Source: Williamsia sterculiae
GTDB lineage: Bacteria; Actinomycetota; Actinomycetes; Mycobacteriales; Mycobacteriaceae
Direction: 5' to 3'
Assembly (NCBI RefSeq): GCF_900156495.1
Contig: NZ_FTNT01000001.1
Coordinates: forward strand, 558,001-622,000
DNA length: 64,000 bases
Shown: piece by piece, positions 35,878-44,966 of the stretch
How the letters are laid out: each line of letters starts with the position of its first letter
How positions within the stretch are numbered: the first letter of the stretch is position 1
The notes under the pieces: model-generated
What the model was told of the DNA's origin: nothing
Seen by the model: the letters and a program-made list of their open reading frames with translations, nothing else
Database searches by the model: none
Translations under genes and position numbers: made by a program

Positions 35878-35967
35878 CGGCTCAGGGTAGGTCGTCGCGA
35901 GCCGCTACCCAGCCGTAACGAGCGAACAGGTTCGATCGGTGACCGGCAGTCGTCAGCCGGGACGATG

Positions 35968-38400
35968 TCACCGAGGGGACGGACGCCGGTACGGCGGGCG
36001 GTGCGGGGGTTGCGCGGGCGCTGGTCCGGGGTCGAGCTCGGGGATCGACTTGATGACGGTGTCGCCGTCGAGGGTGAACTGTTCGCCGTGGTGGGCGAGG
36101 TCGATGGGCTTGCCCGCGAGCAGATCGTAGGTCGCCTCGAATTCGGTCATCGATACCCGAATCGTGCTGCCACGCACGGTAAGCCGGAACGTCAGTGTGC
36201 CCAGAGCCGGGTGCATCCGCGGCGCGAAGGTGATGTTGCCGTCGTAATCGCGCATGCCGCCGAAACCGGCGACGCAACTCAACCAGGTACCGGCCATCGC
36301 CGCGACATGCAAACCGTTGGACACGTTCCGATGCAGGTCGTGCAAATCGGTGAGGGCGGTCTCGACGAAGTAGTCGAAGGCCAGATCCATGTAACCGACC
36401 TCGGCGGCGACGATCCCCTGACAACATGCCGACAGGGACGAATCACGGACGGTCAGCGGTTCGTAGTAATGCAGGTTGCGCTTCTTCTCGTCGGCGGTGA
36501 ACGCATCGCCGCGCATGTAGAGCGCGAGCACGAGATCCGCCTGCTTGACCACCTGCTTGCGGTACAGGTCGTAGTAGGGATAGTGCATCAGCAGCGGATA
36601 GTGTTCCGCGGGTGTGCCGTGCAGGTTCCACGGTGCCAGCTTGGTGAAGGCCTCGCTCTGCTCATGCACCTGGAGGACCTCGTTGAACGGCACCGTCATC
36701 GACGATGCGCACTTTTCCCAGGTCTGCAACTCGTCGTCGCTCACCCCGAGCGCCGACGCCACCTCGGGATTGCGCCTACACGACGACACCGCGTCCTCGA
36801 GATTGCGTTGGGCCATCAGGTTGGTGAACGTGTTGTTGTCGGCGACGGCGGAGTACTCGTCGGGTCCGGTCACCCCGTCGATGCGGAACCTGCCGTCGGA
36901 ATCGTGGTGCCCCATGGCCGCCCACATCCGCGCGGTCTCGGCCAGGAGTTCCACACCGCATTCCGCCTCGAACTCGTCGTCCCCGGTGGCGTTGACGTAC
37001 TGGGCGACCGCACGGGCGATGTCGGCGCCGATGTGGACCGCGGCCGTACCTGCGGGCCAGTAGCTCGAACACTCGTCGCCGTTGATGGAGCGCCACGGGA
37101 ACATCGCACCGGCCTGCCCGAGCTCATGCGCGCGTTGTCTGGCCTTGTCCAGGGTGGAGTGGCGCCAGCGCAACGCCTGCTCGGCGGCCAGCGGCACGTT
37201 GTAGGTGAGGAACGGCAGCACGAACGACTCGGTGTCCCAGAACGCGTGTCCGTCGTATCCGGGGCCGGTGAGGCCCTTGGCCGGTATCGCCCGGGTCTCG
37301 CCGCGGGCACCGGCCTGCAGCACCTGGAACAGGGCGAACCGTGTCGCCTGCTGCAGTTCGGCGTCACCGGTGATCTCGACGTCGCAGGCCTCCCAGAAGC
37401 TGTCCAGGAAGTGGCGTTGCGAGGCGAGGAGTTCGTCGAACCCGGTGTCCTTGGCCAGGGCGAGGGCGGCGTCGGCCTGGGCGCGCAGCGCGGGCACCGA
37501 ACGTCGCGCAGACCATCCGTAGCCGAGATACTTTGTCAGCTCCAGCTTCTGGCCCTCCGGGATGGTGGTGCTGATGGTGAGCCGCGCGAGGTCGTCCTGG
37601 GCTTCGATCGAGCATCGCTCCGGGTCGTGGTCACCGTTGCGGTCCGTCACATGCGGTGCGACGAGCTCGTGGTCCATACCCACCGCCACGCGGATCTCGG
37701 ACTGTCGGGTGTGGTGCACGAGAACTGCGCGCATACCCTCTGCCGCAGCGAAGTCGGCGACCAGTGGTGCGTCCAGTGCGGCGGCACGGCGGGGGTCACC
37801 GTCCTCGGGTTTGGCGACCGGCTCGTTGGCCAGCAGGTCCGACTGGATGACCACCTTCACGTTGCGTCCGTCCACCGGCTCCACCGCGTACCGGATTGCC
37901 GCGATGGACCGTTCGGTGAACGAGACGAACCGCTCGCTGGTGATTCGGACGGCTCGACCGGTCGGCGACACCCAGATGACATGCCGACGCAGGGTGCCCG
38001 ACCGCAGATCGAGCGTTCGCACGTGGTCGATGACCTTGCCGTAGCGCAGGTCCAGCGGCTCGTCCTCGACCAGTAGCCGGATCACCTTGCCGTCGGTGAC
38101 GTTGACCACCGTCTGTCCGGATTCGGGGTAGCCGTAACCGCCTTCGGCGTAGGGGAGTTCGTGTTCCTCGTAGAAGCCGTTGAGGTAGCTGCCCGGCTGC
38201 ACCACCGGTTCGCCCTCCTCGAATGTGCCGCGCAGCCCCACATGTCCGTTGGCCAGCGCGAACACCGACTCGGTGCGGTCCATCTCATCGAGGTCGTCAC
38301 CGCGCCAGGTGACCGTCCAGGGGTCGATGTCGAAGATGCGACCGTCGGGAAAAGTCTGTTCGTTCTCGTCCGCCGAGGTGCGGGTCTCCGTGTCGGTCAC
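35968..38400 (-). CDS. Glycoside hydrolase family 65 phosphorylase
   Basis: This 810-residue enzyme has the GH65 layout: an N-terminal beta-sandwich, a linker, an (alpha/alpha)6 barrel and a short C-terminal domain. The catalytic acid lies in GVTGPDEYSAVADNN; the substrate region has GHAFWDTESFVLPFL and RARLxxY-like helix pairs. GH65 members cleave maltose, trehalose or kojibiose with phosphate to give beta-glucose 1-phosphate. The stop codon of the downstream partner overlaps the start codon (bases 38397-38400), and that partner is a beta-phosphoglucomutase, which would convert the product to glucose 6-phosphate. Synteny matches Rv3400-Rv3401. Confidence 0.94.
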   Translation of the reverse strand: MTDTETRTSADENEQTFPDGRIFDIDPWTVTWRGDDLDEMDRTESVFALANGHVGLRGTFEEGEPVVQPGSYLNGFYEEHELPYAEGGYGYPESGQTVVNVTDGKVIRLLVEDEPLDLRYGKVIDHVRTLDLRSGTLRRHVIWVSPTGRAVRITSERFVSFTERSIAAIRYAVEPVDGRNVKVVIQSDLLANEPVAKPEDGDPRRAAALDAPLVADFAAAEGMRAVLVHHTRQSEIRVAVGMDHELVAPHVTDRNGDHDPERCSIEAQDDLARLTISTTIPEGQKLELTKYLGYGWSARRSVPALRAQADAALALAKDTGFDELLASQRHFLDSFWEACDVEITGDAELQQATRFALFQVLQAGARGETRAIPAKGLTGPGYDGHAFWDTESFVLPFLTYNVPLAAEQALRWRHSTLDKARQRAHELGQAGAMFPWRSINGDECSSYWPAGTAAVHIGADIARAVAQYVNATGDDEFEAECGVELLAETARMWAAMGHHDSDGRFRIDGVTGPDEYSAVADNNTFTNLMAQRNLEDAVSSCRRNPEVASALGVSDDELQTWEKCASSMTVPFNEVLQVHEQSEAFTKLAPWNLHGTPAEHYPLLMHYPYYDLYRKQVVKQADLVLALYMRGDAFTADEKKRNLHYYEPLTVRDSSLSACCQGIVAAEVGYMDLAFDYFVETALTDLHDLHRNVSNGLHVAAMAGTWLSCVAGFGGMRDYDGNITFAPRMHPALGTLTFRLTVRGSTIRVSMTEFEATYDLLAGKPIDLAHHGEQFTLDGDTVIKSIPELDPGPAPAQPPHRPPYRRPSPR

Positions 38401-39164
38401 GCCCGGTCACCTTTCGCCGCGTCGTCGAGCAACTCGTCGAGGTCGCGGACGACCACAGTCGCGCCCCCGGCGCGCAGATCCTCGTCGTGCCGGCCGTCGC
38501 CGACCCGGTCCACTCCGACCACCGCCCCGAAATGCCCGGCCGCACCGGCACGCACCCCGGAGACCGCGTCCTCGTAGACCGCGGCGGCTGCGGCATCGAC
38601 ACCGAGCGCCTTCGCGCCGGCGAGGTAGGAGTCCGGTGCGGGTTTGCCCGCGATGTGTTCGTCGGCCAGAGTCAGACCGTCGATGCGGGCGTCGATGTAA
38701 TCGGTCAACCCGGCGGCTTCGAGGACCGCCGCACCGTTGGCCGAGGAGGTGACCACGGCGATCGCGAACCCGGCGTCGCGGACGGCCCGCAGGTAGCGCA
38801 CCGATCCCGGATAGGGGTCCACCCCCTTCTCGTCGAGTGTCTTCAGGAACAGGTCGTTCTTGCGGCGACCGATCCCGAGAACCGTGTCGAGTCCGTTGTC
38901 GTCGGGGGATCCCTCGGGCAGTTCGATGCCGCGGGACTTGAGGAACTCGCGGACGCCGTCGTCGCGCGGTCGGCCGTCTACGTGATCGAGGTAGTCACGT
39001 TCGGAGAAGGGCCGGTCGTCGGCTGGATGCTGCGCGGCGATCACTTCGTCGAACACGGCTTTCCATGCGGTCTGGTGGAGTTCGGCGGTGGTGGTGAGAA
39101 CACCGTCGAGGTCGAACAGGGCAGCGGTGATGGAGGAGTCGCTGGGGTCTGGGAGTCCGATCAT
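38397..39164 (-). CDS. HAD superfamily beta-phosphoglucomutase-like hydrolase
   Basis: This 255-residue HAD protein has the nucleophile motif AALFDLDGVLTTTAELHQTA near residue 14, a threonine in VVTSSANGAAV, the lysine in HIAGKPAPDSYL and acidic residues in VYEDAVSGVRAG. Family relatives interconvert beta-glucose 1-phosphate and glucose 6-phosphate. It is translationally coupled to the GH65 gene by a four-base overlap, so the two probably act in sequence on a disaccharide. In M. tuberculosis the equivalent pair is Rv3400-Rv3401. Confidence 0.93.
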   Translation of the reverse strand: MIGLPDPSDSSITAALFDLDGVLTTTAELHQTAWKAVFDEVIAAQHPADDRPFSERDYLDHVDGRPRDDGVREFLKSRGIELPEGSPDDNGLDTVLGIGRRKNDLFLKTLDEKGVDPYPGSVRYLRAVRDAGFAIAVVTSSANGAAVLEAAGLTDYIDARIDGLTLADEHIAGKPAPDSYLAGAKALGVDAAAAAVYEDAVSGVRAGAAGHFGAVVGVDRVGDGRHDEDLRAGGATVVVRDLDELLDDAAKGDRA

Positions 39165-39256
39165 CGTGCTGACGGTACTCGCGATCGCGCTGGTCGCAGC
39201 GGTGACTCGACGACTCGGGTGAATCCGTCTCGCCGGGCGACTACCCTGGCCGCGAC

Positions 39257-39727
39257 ATGAACGCCACCCTGCTCCGTCGTTGCCAGATCACGCTGCTGTC
39301 GGTCGGTGCGCTGATCAGCGTGATGATGCTGGTGATGGTCGCGGGCAGCTATCTCGACGACCGTCGGATCGACGAGCATCGTGCCGTCGCGGTGGGGGAT
39401 GTGGTGTCGGCGGGGACCCTCACGTCGGCGGTGAACTTCTACACCCCGGACGGGCAGTTCCACAGCCCGCGTCTCGGAGTGCTGTATCCCACGCAACTCG
39501 CTGTGGGGCAGCGCATCACCGTGGAATACGACACCACCAACCCCGACGTGGTGCGGGTCGCGGGTCGCGATGCCTCGTTGTCGTTCCGGCCGGCGTTGTC
39601 GATCGCCGCGATCTCGTGGGGGGTGATCGCCGTGCTGATGGTGGCCCTGGCCGAGTGGCGTCGCAAGTCCGAGAAACGCCGGGCGGTGAAACCCCAGTTG
39701 CCTGCCGATGAATTGGCCGACCGGTAG
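39257..39727 (+). CDS. DUF3592 two-helix membrane protein (Rv0556-like)
   Basis: This 156-residue membrane protein has a first helix at about residues 10-30 ([20 protein letters not shown]) and a second near residues 113-131. Between them lies an extracytoplasmic beta domain with [14 protein letters not shown] and [17 protein letters not shown], as in DUF3592. It matches the small membrane gene between menD and mgtA in M. tuberculosis (Rv0556). It is followed by mgtA in the same direction. Confidence 0.86.
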   Translation: MNATLLRRCQITLLSVGALISVMMLVMVAGSYLDDRRIDEHRAVAVGDVVSAGTLTSAVNFYTPDGQFHSPRLGVLYPTQLAVGQRITVEYDTTNPDVVRVAGRDASLSFRPALSIAAISWGVIAVLMVALAEWRRKSEKRRAVKPQLPADELADR

Positions 39728-39798
39728 TTCATCTTCGGGTGTTCGACACGTCATGTCGAGGATGTGTCCTGGTCAGATCGCCCGGTGACACTCGGGCG

Positions 39799-40938
39799 GT
39801 GAAGGTCGCCATCGTCTCCGAGAGCTTCCTGCCCAATGTGAACGGCGTCGTCAACTCGGTGCTCCGTGTGTTGGAACATCTGGAACGTACCGGTCACGAG
39901 GCCGTCGTCATCGCCCCGGACACCCCGCGCGGTGAACAGTCGGCACCCCGCGAGGTGGACGGGGTTCCCGTGCACCTGGTGCCGTCGGTGAACTTTCCGC
40001 GGGTGTCGTCGCTGCCGGTCGGTGTGCCGACGTGGTCGTTGTACCGCGCGCTGTCGGAGCACGAGCCCGATGTGGTCCACCTGGCCTCACCGTTCGTCAT
40101 CGGCGGTGCGGGTGCGTATGCCGCGCGGCGTCTGCAGGTCCCGTCGGTCGCGGTGTTCCAGACCGATGTGGCCGGGTTCGCGTCGAGTTACGGCATGGGT
40201 CTGACCACCCGGGCGGCCTGGCGGTGGACCAAGCGACTGCACTCGGTGTGCGACCGGACGCTCGCCCCGTCGTCGGTCTCGGTGACGGATCTGCAGCGGC
40301 ACGGCGTTCCCCGGGTCTTCCGGTGGGGTCGCGGTGTGGACACCGAGCGGTTCAACCCGGAGCGGCGCAGCGCCGATCTGCGGGCCCGGTGGGGTGCCGA
40401 CGGCCGGCTGATCGTCGGGTTCGTCGGGCGGTTGGCGCCGGAGAAGCACGTGGAACGGATCGCGGCGTTGTCGGGTCGTCGGGACGTGCAGATCGTGGTT
40501 GTCGGCGACGGACCCGAACGCGCGCGTCTGGCGCGGCTGATGCCCGACGCGATCTTCACCGGCGCGCTGTCGGGAGTCGAACTGGCGGAGGCCTACGCGA
40601 GCATGGACGTGTTCGTGCACGCGGGTGAACACGAGACGTTTTGTCAGGCGGTGCAGGAGGCGCTGGCCAGCGGGGTCCCGGTGATCGGTCCCGACGCCGG
40701 CGGTCCGCGGGACCTGATCGCCCACTTCCGGACCGGGTTCCTGCTCCCGGTACCGGAGTTCGAGAATCGGTTGCCCGCTGCGGTGGACACTCTCGCCGAC
40801 GACGTGGTGCGGGCCGGATTCGGCGCGGCCGCCCGGCGCAGTGTGCAGGGTCGCACGTGGGCGGGCGTCTGCGATGAGCTGCTCGGTCACTACGACGCGG
40901 TACTCGGCCGCGAAGGCAGCCTGCGCCGTCCGGCCTGA
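39799..40938 (+). CDS. mgtA: GDP-mannose-dependent alpha-mannosyltransferase MgtA
   Basis: This 379-residue GT4-family glycosyltransferase begins [20 protein letters not shown], characteristic of MgtA (Rv0557), which transfers mannose from GDP-mannose in lipomannan-like glycolipid synthesis. The middle carries [19 protein letters not shown] and [15 protein letters not shown], and the C-terminal donor-binding segment has [20 protein letters not shown] followed by [15 protein letters not shown]. The GTG at 39799 is chosen from the conserved start; the frame upstream to 39739 is unlikely to be translated. Its 3' end is followed by a 21-bp repeat array. Confidence 0.91.
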   Translation: MKVAIVSESFLPNVNGVVNSVLRVLEHLERTGHEAVVIAPDTPRGEQSAPREVDGVPVHLVPSVNFPRVSSLPVGVPTWSLYRALSEHEPDVVHLASPFVIGGAGAYAARRLQVPSVAVFQTDVAGFASSYGMGLTTRAAWRWTKRLHSVCDRTLAPSSVSVTDLQRHGVPRVFRWGRGVDTERFNPERRSADLRARWGADGRLIVGFVGRLAPEKHVERIAALSGRRDVQIVVVGDGPERARLARLMPDAIFTGALSGVELAEAYASMDVFVHAGEHETFCQAVQEALASGVPVIGPDAGGPRDLIAHFRTGFLLPVPEFENRLPAAVDTLADDVVRAGFGAAARRSVQGRTWAGVCDELLGHYDAVLGREGSLRRPA

Positions 40939-40960
40939 CGTCGATTCTGGCGCGTCGAGA

Positions 40961-41149
40961 GCACGGTCGACGCGCACGAGGGCACGCTCGACGTAGATAA
41001 CGGCACGCTCGACGTGGATAAGGGCACGCTCGACGGCGGAGGGTGTCGAGCGAGCTCTCGTTCGCCTCGAGCGGGCCCTTGTGCACGTCGAGTGGGCCGC
41101 AGTTCATGTTCGGCGGGCCGTTGTTCGCGTCGGGTGGGCGGTGCGGGTT
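40961..41149. repeat. Nine-unit 21-bp inverted tandem repeat array between convergent genes
   Basis: Units begin exactly every 21 bases at 40961, 40982, 41003, 41024, 41045, 41066, 41087, 41108 and 41129. The first four start with GCACGCTCGACG (one base variant in unit 1). The last five are in the opposite orientation and start with GTCGAGYGGGCC-like sequences. The reverse complement of a left unit gives GTCGAGCGTGCCC, close to the right units. The array fills most of the gap between mgtA and the GlxA gene, both of which end here. Confidence 0.85.
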
Positions 41150-41155
41150 CGGGGG

Positions 41156-42145
41156 TCACTGCGGTGTCGGGGCGGCAGGGTGCGGGTCGGTCGTGAACGT
41201 GTCGCGGTAGTGGCGAGGGCTGACGCCCAGGATGCCGCGGAAGTGGGGTCTGAGTGTGACAGCACTGCTGAACCCGACCCGATGAGCGATCTCGTCGACG
41301 GTGAGATCGGTGGTCTCGAGTAGCCGTTGTGATCGCAGGATCCGTTGATGCAGCAACCATCGCAGCGGTGACTGGCCTGTCGCCGAGCGGAAGTCGCGGT
41401 CGAAGGTGCGACGGCTGGTTCCGTACCACGACGCAAGACGATCGACGCCGACGCCATCGGCGAGGTGTTCGAGTGCTCTCAGCTGGACCGCGGCGATCGA
41501 GGAGTCGGTGACTCGGGGCGGCTCCGGTTCGCTGAACTGACTCTGGTTACCCGCGCGGTGCGGGGCGACGACCATCCGACGAGCGATCGCACTCGCCGCT
41601 GCGGCACCCCATTCGCGCCGGACGTAATGCAGGCAGGCATCGAGACCGGCCGCGGACCCCGCCGAGGTGACGACCGGGCCCTCGTCGAGGTAGAGCGAGG
41701 AGTCATCGACGTGCACGCTCGGGAACCGTCGGGCGAAGTCGTCCAGCCAATGCCAATGTGTGGTCGCGCGCCGATCGTCGAGAAGCCCGGCGTACCCCAA
41801 CACGTAGGCGCCGAGGCACAGACCCATGACGGTCCCTCCGGTGTCGACCACACCGCGAAGTGCGGCGACCAGCTCATCGGGCGGCTCGACGGCGGGCTCG
41901 GGCCAGGTCGGCACGACCACGACGCCCGCCGTGCCCAGTACGTCCAGGCCGCTGAACCCCGACAACACCAACCCGGCGGTCGTCTGCGCCGTGGAACCCG
42001 TGTCGGCCGTGGTGACGGCGACACGGAGTGGTGGTCCCCCGGTCGAGGTCCTGTCCACGCCGAAGACGCTGATCGGGATCGCCGCCTCGAAGAGGGGCAC
42101 GCCATCGGGCACGACCACCGCCGCCATCGTGGGATCCCGCCGCAT
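41156..42145 (-). CDS. GlxA family transcriptional regulator (DJ-1/PfpI domain plus AraC HTH)
   Basis: This 329-residue protein joins an N-terminal DJ-1/PfpI domain (residues about 8-180, with GLCLGAYVLGYAGLLDDRRA at the nucleophile elbow) and a C-terminal AraC-type double helix-turn-helix. The latter has VDRLASWYGTSRRTFDRDF and VDEIAHRVGFSSAVTLRPHF, ending SPRHYRDTF. Such regulators often control amine, choline or nitrogen-compound degradation. The ligand here is unknown. It is divergent from an MBL-fold hydrolase, 71 bases away, that may be its target. Confidence 0.93.
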   Translation of the reverse strand: MRRDPTMAAVVVPDGVPLFEAAIPISVFGVDRTSTGGPPLRVAVTTADTGSTAQTTAGLVLSGFSGLDVLGTAGVVVVPTWPEPAVEPPDELVAALRGVVDTGGTVMGLCLGAYVLGYAGLLDDRRATTHWHWLDDFARRFPSVHVDDSSLYLDEGPVVTSAGSAAGLDACLHYVRREWGAAAASAIARRMVVAPHRAGNQSQFSEPEPPRVTDSSIAAVQLRALEHLADGVGVDRLASWYGTSRRTFDRDFRSATGQSPLRWLLHQRILRSQRLLETTDLTVDEIAHRVGFSSAVTLRPHFRGILGVSPRHYRDTFTTDPHPAAPTPQ

Positions 42146-42216
42146 GGCGCGATCCTATCGGTAAACGGCTTATCAGCCAGTGGTGGCCGCGGGAAGGGCC
42201 GACGAGGATTGCGATC

Positions 42217-42993
42217 ATGACCGCCTCGTCCACCGCGATGCCCGTCCCTGCCGCCTTCACCGCTCTCGGCGGTCCCAGTGTCGTCATCGAACTCGGGCGC
42301 GTCCGCTTGCTCGTCGACCCGACGTTCGACCCGGCAGGCGAGTACCCGATCGGTTCTCGTGCATTGATGAAGACGTTCGACGCGGTCCTCGGGCCCGAGG
42401 ACATCGGCACCATCGATGCGGTGCTGCTCTCGCACGACCAGCACGCCGACAACCTGGACCGCGGGGGCCGACGCTTCCTGGGACTTGCTCCACTCGTGCT
42501 GACCACGACACTGGCGGCGAGCCGACTCGACGGCGTCTGCCGCGGACTCGAGCCGTGGGAGACCGCCGGCGTCGGCGACGTCACCGTGACCGCGGTCCCG
42601 GCACAGCACGGCCCGAACGGAACCGAGGAACTCACCGGTCCCGTCATCGGATTCGTCCTCAGTGGCCCGGGCGCCCCCACCGTCTACGTCTCCGGTGACA
42701 ACGCGTTGCTCGCTGTCGTCCGACAGGTCGCCGAGCGGTTCCCGACCATCGGTGTGGCGGTCCTCTTCGCGGGGGCGGCGCGGACACCGCTGATCGACGG
42801 ATTTCTCACCTTGACCAGTGACGAGGCGGCCGAAGCAGCACGCCTCCTCGCCGCCGATCGGGTGCTCGCGGTACACACGGACGGGTGGGCGCACTTCACC
42901 GAGGATGCGACGGCTGTGCGCACCGCGTTCGAGCGAGTAGGAATCGAACGCCTGCTCATCGACGCGACGCCCGGTCGGCGCACCGTGATCTGA
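42217..42993 (+). CDS. MBL-fold metallo-hydrolase (UlaG-like)
   Basis: This 258-residue protein shows the metallo-beta-lactamase fold in its UlaG-like variant: VDPTFDP near residue 32, the metal motif LLSHDQHADNLDRGGRRFL near residue 70, AVPAQHGPNG with a histidine, and VYVSGDNALL near residue 150. A final histidine lies in VLAVHTDGWAHF. Substrates of such enzymes include lactones and phosphodiesters. It faces the GlxA regulator gene across a 71-base gap. Confidence 0.86.
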   Translation: MTASSTAMPVPAAFTALGGPSVVIELGRVRLLVDPTFDPAGEYPIGSRALMKTFDAVLGPEDIGTIDAVLLSHDQHADNLDRGGRRFLGLAPLVLTTTLAASRLDGVCRGLEPWETAGVGDVTVTAVPAQHGPNGTEELTGPVIGFVLSGPGAPTVYVSGDNALLAVVRQVAERFPTIGVAVLFAGAARTPLIDGFLTLTSDEAAEAARLLAADRVLAVHTDGWAHFTEDATAVRTAFERVGIERLLIDATPGRRTVI

Positions 42994-43099
42994 ACTCACC
43001 ACCCAGATCCGCACGCCGCGCACGGCATCCGCGCTTCAGCATTGATTGTTGGACCGACTGACTCCGGCGACGACCGGTGGGGTCGGTACGGTGACAGCC

Positions 43100-43792
43100 A
43101 TGAGTTCATCGACCCGCGCGGGCCTCGACAAGCAGCCGACCGACGTCGCGGCGATGTTCGATCGGGTGGCCCGCCGCTACGACATCACCAACACCGTGTT
43201 GTCGTTCGGGCAGGACCGAATGTGGCGACGCGCGACCCGCGAGGCGCTGGCGTTGCGCGCCGGTGACGTGGTCCTCGACCTCGCCGCGGGTACCGCGGTC
43301 TCGACGGTCGAGCTGGCCGAGTCCGGTGCCACCTGTGTCGCGGCCGACTTCTCGCTGGGCATGCTGCGGGCCGGCACCGACCGCCCGGTGCCCAAGGTCG
43401 CGGCCGACGCACTGCACCTTCCCTTCGCCGACCAGTCCTTCGACGCGGCCACCATCTCCTTCGGCCTCCGCAACGTCAACGACGTGGACCGCGCCCTGTC
43501 GGAGCTGCGTCGGGTGCTGCGCCCGGGTGGCCGGCTGGTGGTCTGTGAGTTCTCCACCCCCACCTTCGGGCCGTTCCGGACCGTGTACCTGGAGTACCTG
43601 ATGAAGGCCCTCCCCGCGGTGGCGCGGACCGTGTCGAGCAACCCGGAAGCCTACGTGTACCTCGCGGAATCGATCCGGGCCTGGCCCGATCAGGCCGAGT
43701 TGGCGACCCGCGTCGAGAACGCCGGATTCGGGCAGGTGCGCTGGCGCAACCTCACCGGTGGGATCGCCGCTCTGCATCGCGGCGTGGCCTGA
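43100..43792 (+). CDS. menG: Demethylmenaquinone methyltransferase
   Basis: This 230-residue SAM-dependent enzyme methylates demethylmenaquinone to menaquinone, the last step of the pathway. [20 protein letters not shown] is the UbiE/MenG N-terminal signature, [20 protein letters not shown] the SAM motif I, and [20 protein letters not shown] the motif typical of UbiE proteins. The ATG at 43100 gives the [20 protein letters not shown] start seen in mycobacterial homologs. The gene is converged upon by the MFS gene with a 41-base overlap. Confidence 0.95.
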   Translation: MSSSTRAGLDKQPTDVAAMFDRVARRYDITNTVLSFGQDRMWRRATREALALRAGDVVLDLAAGTAVSTVELAESGATCVAADFSLGMLRAGTDRPVPKVAADALHLPFADQSFDAATISFGLRNVNDVDRALSELRRVLRPGGRLVVCEFSTPTFGPFRTVYLEYLMKALPAVARTVSSNPEAYVYLAESIRAWPDQAELATRVENAGFGQVRWRNLTGGIAALHRGVA

Positions 43793-44966
43793 ACCCGTTC
43801 GACCACATCGCCGCCACGGCACCGAGCGCGCCGGTGAACACCACCACTGCGGCTGCGGTGAAGTACATCCCGCGGTAGCCGGTGACGGCGACCAGCGCCC
43901 CGAATGCGGTCGCGCCGAGTCCGGTACCGGCGTCGTAGGCCACGTTCCAGGCCGCGCTGGCGGCCCCGCGTCGTGATGCGGACACGACGCCGAACACCAT
44001 CACCAGCGAGGCGGTCTGCACCATCCCGAACGCCCAGCCGAACGCGATCGTGCCCACGAACAGCAGCACCACGCTGCCGTCGTCGCGGACGGCGACGGCG
44101 AGCACCGCCAATCCCGCCGCCCCGAGGGCCGCGCCCGTCGCGATCAGTGTGCGGGTGCCCCAGCGTGATTCCAGCTGGCCGACGCTGAGTCGGCCCGCGG
44201 TCATCGCCACCGCGGCGGCGGCCATCGCGACCCCGATGATCGCGGTGCGTCCCGGTGCGGCGAGCACGCTGAGGGTGCTGACCGCGCCGTATCCCGCCGC
44301 GACCGCGAGCAGGTTGGTGGTTGCGGTGATCGCGACGGTCCGGTCGGAGACGATGCGGCCCCGACCCGCCCCGGTGGACGGCGCGACGGTACGCAGGTCG
44401 GGCATGACCGACAACGCGGCCGCACCGACGGCCAGCGGTACGGCCACCGAGAGGACATAGGCGACGTCGGAATGGTGTGCGGCAGCGAGTGCGCTGCCGA
44501 CGGGCAGTCCGACGAGCTGCGGAAGGGTGACCGCGACACCCTGGACGGCCGAGTACCTGCTCAGCGCACCGGGCGGGGCCAGTTCGGCGACGGCGGCCGC
44601 GCTGGTCACGGTGATGAACCCGAAACCGATGCCCCGCAACGCCGTCAGGACGAGGAAGAATAGGACGGTCGACGAACCGGCGTCGAGGAGATAGCCGAGA
44701 GCGGGCACCGTGCTGAACACCGTCCCGGCCAGGAATCCGGCCCGATAGCCGAAGCGGCGCAACACCGTCGGCGTGATCAACTGCGTGACCACGGTGGTGG
44801 CCATGAACACCCCGGTGGCCGATCCGGCGACACCGTCACCGGCGCCGAGCCGGGACAACTCGATCGGGATCACCTGCAGCAGCAACGTGAAAGCGCCGAA
44901 GGCGGCGGAGGTGACTGCGAAAACCGCGATCATCGCGCGGGTGCGGTCCACCGTCGGGTCGGTCAC
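43752..44966 (-). CDS. MFS transporter
   Basis: This 404-residue hydrophobic protein has about 12 helices in two halves and charged loops of the major facilitator type. A conserved pattern is seen in [20 protein letters not shown] and in [20 protein letters not shown]. The GTG at 44966 overlaps the menJ stop (GTGA), so it is translationally coupled to menJ. This links the pump to quinone or isoprenoid metabolism, but the cargo is unknown. Its 3' end overlaps the menG 3' end on the opposite strand. Confidence 0.88.
   Translation of the reverse strand: MTDPTVDRTRAMIAVFAVTSAAFGAFTLLLQVIPIELSRLGAGDGVAGSATGVFMATTVVTQLITPTVLRRFGYRAGFLAGTVFSTVPALGYLLDAGSSTVLFFLVLTALRGIGFGFITVTSAAAVAELAPPGALSRYSAVQGVAVTLPQLVGLPVGSALAAAHHSDVAYVLSVAVPLAVGAAALSVMPDLRTVAPSTGAGRGRIVSDRTVAITATTNLLAVAAGYGAVSTLSVLAAPGRTAIIGVAMAAAAVAMTAGRLSVGQLESRWGTRTLIATGAALGAAGLAVLAVAVRDDGSVVLLFVGTIAFGWAFGMVQTASLVMVFGVVSASRRGAASAAWNVAYDAGTGLGATAFGALVAVTGYRGMYFTAAAVVVFTGALGAVAAMWSNGFRPRRDAERRSHR

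Noticed and set aside
35272-38076. A 934-codon open frame on the plus strand opposite the GH65 and lipase genes
   Set aside because: It is antisense to two well-supported genes; its translation is Gly/His/Arg/Val-rich with no domain, as expected from third-position GC bias.
40961-41149. Possible CRISPR array
   Set aside because: Units are 21 bases with no spacers, they change orientation midway, and no cas genes are near.
40890-41429. Minus-strand reading frame through the 21-bp repeats encoding repeated SSVPLST-like peptides
   Set aside because: The peptide repetition follows automatically from a 21-base period; there is no start site or signal, and it overlaps the GlxA gene.
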